Below are positions 61,412-64,000 of a stretch of DNA of 64,000 nucleotides, one piece after another. The stretch comes from Flavobacteriales bacterium. Lineage in GTDB: Bacteria > Bacteroidota > Bacteroidia > Flavobacteriales_F > PHOS-HE28. The position numbers were made by a program, and so were the translations under genes. Positions within the stretch are counted from its first letter, which is position 1; every line of letters starts with the position of its first letter. Where the stretch lies: contig JADJCX010000010.1 in NCBI GenBank assembly GCA_016703005.1, positions 62,001 to 126,000 on the forward strand. The letters run 5' to 3'. A model generated the notes under the pieces. It was given only the letters and a program-made list of their open reading frames with translations, ran no database searches and was not told where the DNA came from.

Positions 61412-61716
61412 ACGCCCTATGGCGCTTCAACGAGAAAATGGGCCGCAAGGCCTATCAGCAAGCACAGCTGAACAAGGTGCTCAGCATGGAACTCGAGGAG
61501 GCCTACCGCTTGGCGAGCAAGCCGCCTGAGCGCCACCCGGGAACACCCACGTATCAACCATCGGAACAACCCACGGGCCGCACCGTACGCAGGCTCCTTT
61601 CAACAGCACCTCTTCCATGGCCCAACTTTCCGTACTCCACATCAACGCTCTGCATTCGTCCGAGAACGACCATGGGCAGACCTGGAGCCAGATGCTCAAA
61701 GAGATCACGCGCTTGA
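61408..61716 (+). CDS. Possible second part of the same small protein, or a separate ORF
   Basis: Open frame from a GTG at 61408 (NALWRFNEKMGRKAYQQAQL, LSMELEEAYRLASKPPERHP). The first 60 residues look protein-like and continue the preceding frame if a G was lost. The last 35 residues overlap the next ORF in another frame and look like noise. It may be the C-terminal half of the 61190 protein. Confidence 0.35.
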   Translation: MNALWRFNEKMGRKAYQQAQLNKVLSMELEEAYRLASKPPERHPGTPTYQPSEQPTGRTVRRLLSTAPLPWPNFPYSTSTLCIRPRTTMGRPGARCSKRSRA

Positions 61717-61859
61717 AGAAAAGCCTTGCGGCGGCCCACGAGGAGATCTCCTACCTCACCGCCGAACGCGACGAGCTCGTTACGGCTGTGCGTGCTTGGG
61801 CACACGACCCCGAAGGGGATTTCGGCAGCGACCCGGCCTACATGGCCGTGCAGCGCTGA
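61617..61859 (+). CDS. Small coiled-coil protein
   Basis: 80 residues (MAQLSVLHINALHSSENDHG) with a central heptad region (MLKEITRLKKSLAAAHEEISYLTAERDELV) and an acidic tail (DPEGDFGSDPAYM). No known family. It overlaps the end of the preceding frame. Also compatible with being fused to it after another single-base loss; I regard separate as more likely because of the good ATG. Confidence 0.5.
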   Translation: MAQLSVLHINALHSSENDHGQTWSQMLKEITRLKKSLAAAHEEISYLTAERDELVTAVRAWAHDPEGDFGSDPAYMAVQR

Positions 61860-62070
61860 GCGCGGGCTCCATTCTGAAACCTGGGTTCTTCATGGAACCA
61901 CACCCGGCAATCGAGGTGATATCCGATCGCGTGCTCAGGGTAGCGGCTGAACGTGCGCGTAATGCGTGTGCGGTATCCGGTAGTGACTCAGTTCACGGGT
62001 TCCAACGTGAGGCCCTCGAACGGCCGGTGATCGCTCTTTACACCTTTTGCTTCCCTCAGATGATGAAAGG

Positions 62071-62108
62071 CATGGATCGCTTCGTCGCCGAGCCTCCTCG
62101 CGATGACG
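62071..62108 (-). repeat. Isolated inverted copy of the repeat-array end
   Basis: CATGGATCGCTTCGTC ... CCTCCTCGCGATGACG is the reverse complement of a unit end in the array at 57680-58332, closest to its diverged first unit at 57680-57717. It lies in the 398-bp stretch 61860-62257, in which I see no gene. Confidence 0.75.
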
Positions 62109-62257
62109 CGCCAATGATCAAAGCCGCACCCCGACTCGCACAGACCCGCAGCGCAGGTCATCGAGCCGGGCGCAGCCGCTCGCGTCAAACGGAGACTTTG
62201 CTCGCCATCCGCACCTAAGTTCGGTCCGTCAATGCACCTTCACCTGTCCACAGGCAC

Positions 62258-63261
62258 ATGAACGAACATCAGCTGCTCAGGCAACTGCTTCCCTTGCTCC
62301 CCATTCTGCTGCTCACTTCCTGTAATGGTCAGGTCAAAGAGCAGGAGGCCGGTGCCCGATCGAGCACCGATACCGCCGGCCAACCCGTGCAGGTGATCCA
62401 CGACACCACCGGATCACAGGCTCCAAAAAGCATCACGCGCAATGTGCTACAGGACAGGAACGGCACCTATTGGTTCGCCACGTGGGAAGGCATCATTTCC
62501 TACGATGGCAAGCACTTCACGAATGTCACGCTGACCAAAGGACTGGAGAAACATCGTGTCTTTTCCTTGTTGGAAGACGCGGGAGGATCCTCTGGTTCGG
62601 CACTATCGGCGGAGGGGTGTACCGGTACGATGGAACATCGTTCGTCCTTTTGACAACTGCCGACGGCCTAGCGGACAACAGCATCCTGTGCATGCTGCAG
62701 GACAGGGCGGGCAACATCTGGTTCGGCACCAACGAGGGGGCCAGCCGCTACGATGGAAAGACCTTTACCCATTACCCGATCCAGGATGCCCCGGGGCTCA
62801 ACGTGAATTCCATTGCACAGGACAGCGCAGGAACGCTCTGGTTCGCTACGCGCTATGGTGTGGCCAGCGATCTCTTCCGTTACGATGGACGATCCTTCGC
62901 AACGATCGAACGCACGCCCGGCACACGCTTCTGGAATGTGCGCACGGTGCATGTGGATAGGGCCGGTGCCCTTTGGCTCGGTGGGCAGGACGGGCTCCTG
63001 CGCCGCGATGGAGACTCCACCACGCAAGTCTCCACCTATTTCACCGGCTATATTTTCGAGGATAGGGCAGGGAACCTGTGGACGAGCGAAGACCACCCCG
63101 CTGTTTGGGTGTTGAACCGATCCGATGGCACAGCCACTGCACAGATCGCCACCGGCCGCATGATCTTCGGTAGCACCGAGGATGCCTCCGGCACCATCTG
63201 GTTCGGCACCTCGGATGGGGTGGGGCGGTATGATGGCAAGGCGGTTACGTTTTTTTACTGA
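62258..63261 (+). CDS. Lipoprotein with two-component-regulator propeller repeats (frame break near 62582)
   Basis: About 334 residues. A lipoprotein signal (LLPLLPILLLTSC) is followed by Reg_prop-type blades with the recurring sequence W-F-G-T-x-x-G-x-x-R-Y-D-G: IWFGTNEGASRYDGKTF, TLWFATRYGVASDLFRYDG, ALWLGGQDGLLRRDG and TIWFGTSDGVGRYDG. The literal first frame ends at 62653. One added G in GCGGGAGGA (about 62582) gives LEDAGRILWFGTIGGG and joins the second frame. Such propellers usually form the sensor part of hybrid histidine kinases, but here no kinase domain follows, so it is a stand-alone surface or periplasmic propeller. Confidence 0.8.
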
Positions 63262-63430
63262 CCAACCGTTGCCGGGATCAGCCCGCGCATCCGCGGGGCA
63301 CGACCTATTGCACGTATACATACTTCACGCCCAGTTCGCGCTTACGCCGGGCTACGCTGCGGGCAGCGATGTGTTCAGGAGAAGGGAAGCAGGGGAGGGA
63401 GTGGACGCAGTGGATGTGGAACAAGCTTAT
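63262..63430. other. Non-coding gap between convergent genes
   Basis: I see no gene here. A short hairpin (CCCGCG / CGCGGG at 63282-63297) could act as a weak terminator. Confidence 0.4.
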
Positions 63431-64000
63431 CTACGGCAGCTGTGCGAGCCGCGTATTGGTAGGCACCACGCCGCCGATGTTCACGAGGATGGGATCACGA
63501 TCGTTGTTCGTACCGGTGTATTTGACCGTGCCGTCCAGGTTGCTGTCCTCACCGAAATAGCCGACGACCGTGTTGGTCGGTACGATCCCTCCGATCCGCA
63601 CCAGGATCGGGTCGCGATCGTTCAGGATGCCGGTGTACTTCAGCTTGCCATCGAAGGTGGTATCCCCGGACCACAGCGTCCGGTACGCCCCCGCGCTCTT
63701 CCGCGCATCCGTTCCGTATGTGCCCGTGAGCGGCGAAATAAGATCCACCACGGTGGCGATCCCGCTCAGGGCGATCGGTGTTGCCGTCATACAACCCAAG
63801 TGGTTGCGGTGCCGAACCACCACGAAGTAATTGCCGGGGGGTATGCTGAAGGACACTGGACTTACACCGTCGGTATCCACGACATCGCCGTCCCGTTGCA
63901 CCAATGCGCTCCGCGATCGCACCACAGCGGTCATGTTGTTCCCATCGCGCAATTCCAGTAGCACCCAATCGGCGATCGCGTTCTGTCCGGTCAATGACAA
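63431..64000 (-). CDS. C-terminal part of a secreted protein with the KYTG/NDRDPIL module
   Basis: Partial: runs off the window edge; about 189 C-terminal residues are present. They closely follow the end of the giant protein at 48653-52345: TGQNAIADWVLLELRD, RSALVQRDGDVVDTDGV, NYFVVVRHRNHLG, then two repeats DGKLKYTGILNDRDPILVRI and DGTVKYTGTNNDRDPILVNI, ending TNTRLAQLP. The repeats look like degenerate dockerin calcium loops (DxNxDG). The rest of the protein lies outside the window, so its other domains are unknown. Confidence 0.8.
   Translation of the reverse strand: MSLTGQNAIADWVLLELRDGNNMTAVVRSRSALVQRDGDVVDTDGVSPVSFSIPPGNYFVVVRHRNHLGCMTATPIALSGIATVVDLISPLTGTYGTDARKSAGAYRTLWSGDTTFDGKLKYTGILNDRDPILVRIGGIVPTNTVVGYFGEDSNLDGTVKYTGTNNDRDPILVNIGGVVPTNTRLAQLP

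Noticed and set aside
61796..62218. 140-residue ORF after the small coiled-coil genes
   Set aside because: It runs over the end of the preceding ORF in another frame and over the solitary repeat copy; the composition is noise-like.

Overview
This 64 kb window is a contiguous stretch of a Bacteroidota chromosome, most likely an uncultured, fairly GC-rich Flavobacteriales-type lineage. The clade assignment is an inference. It rests on type IX secretion (T9SS) C-terminal sorting domains, gliding-type ABC genes (GldA and a GldF-GldG fusion), the rpmB-rpmG-DUF4295-ftsY block, the serC-serA-DUF1015 block, FecA-type and DUF6089 outer-membrane proteins, and a recurrent promoter box TAnnTTCG that is a close variant of the Bacteroidota -7 element TAnnTTTG. 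No rRNA, tRNA, CRISPR array, prophage or insertion sequence was seen.

Layout. 0-6.5 kb: thrS-infC-rpmI-rplT translation block, a small secreted protein, a TPR lipoprotein and recA. 6.5-17 kb: cutC, a GH2 beta-mannosidase, a large T9SS-exported protein, the gldA / gldF-gldG fusion / DUF4340 ABC operon and an alpha/beta hydrolase. 17-31 kb: FKBP lipoprotein, alkB alkane hydroxylase with a DUF551 partner, an active/inactive M16 protease pair, an LtaS-like enzyme, a formyltransferase-deacetylase pair, miaE-cinA, the rpmB-rpmG-DUF4295-ftsY block and a SiaB-SiaC switch pair. 31-45 kb: rimO, a four-gene minus-strand operon (SAM hydrolase, ABM, TPR, lipoprotein), phoH-purC, a DUF6089 porin-like protein, the serine operon (serC-serA-DUF1015-yggS), a cysteine desulfurase and an orphan vsr. 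45-64 kb: secreted and envelope proteins (T9SS protein, PD40 lipoprotein, a giant sugar-dehydrogenase/PKD/PA14 protein, FecA-like receptor, PAP2, HMA-MauE and a sorbosone-dehydrogenase-like protein), a 131-bp tandem repeat array, selD-mnmH, small coiled-coil ORFs and two further envelope proteins.

Two window-wide observations matter for any reader. First, at least eight genes, several normally essential or highly conserved (thrS, purC, phoH), are split by frameshifts. Most are explained by one missing base in a short homopolymer, so they look like long-read assembly errors rather than pseudogenes. Second, the TAC(A/T)TTCG-type box precedes some twenty genes on both strands. In several it ends only 4-8 bases before the start codon, suggesting leaderless or near-leaderless transcripts. 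The nearest thing to an undescribed system is a C-terminal module with duplicated dockerin-like loops (DxNxDG..KYTG..NDRDPIL) shared by two large secreted proteins in this window, together with the unusual gene pairings alkB-DUF551 and HMA-MauE with a sorbosone dehydrogenase.
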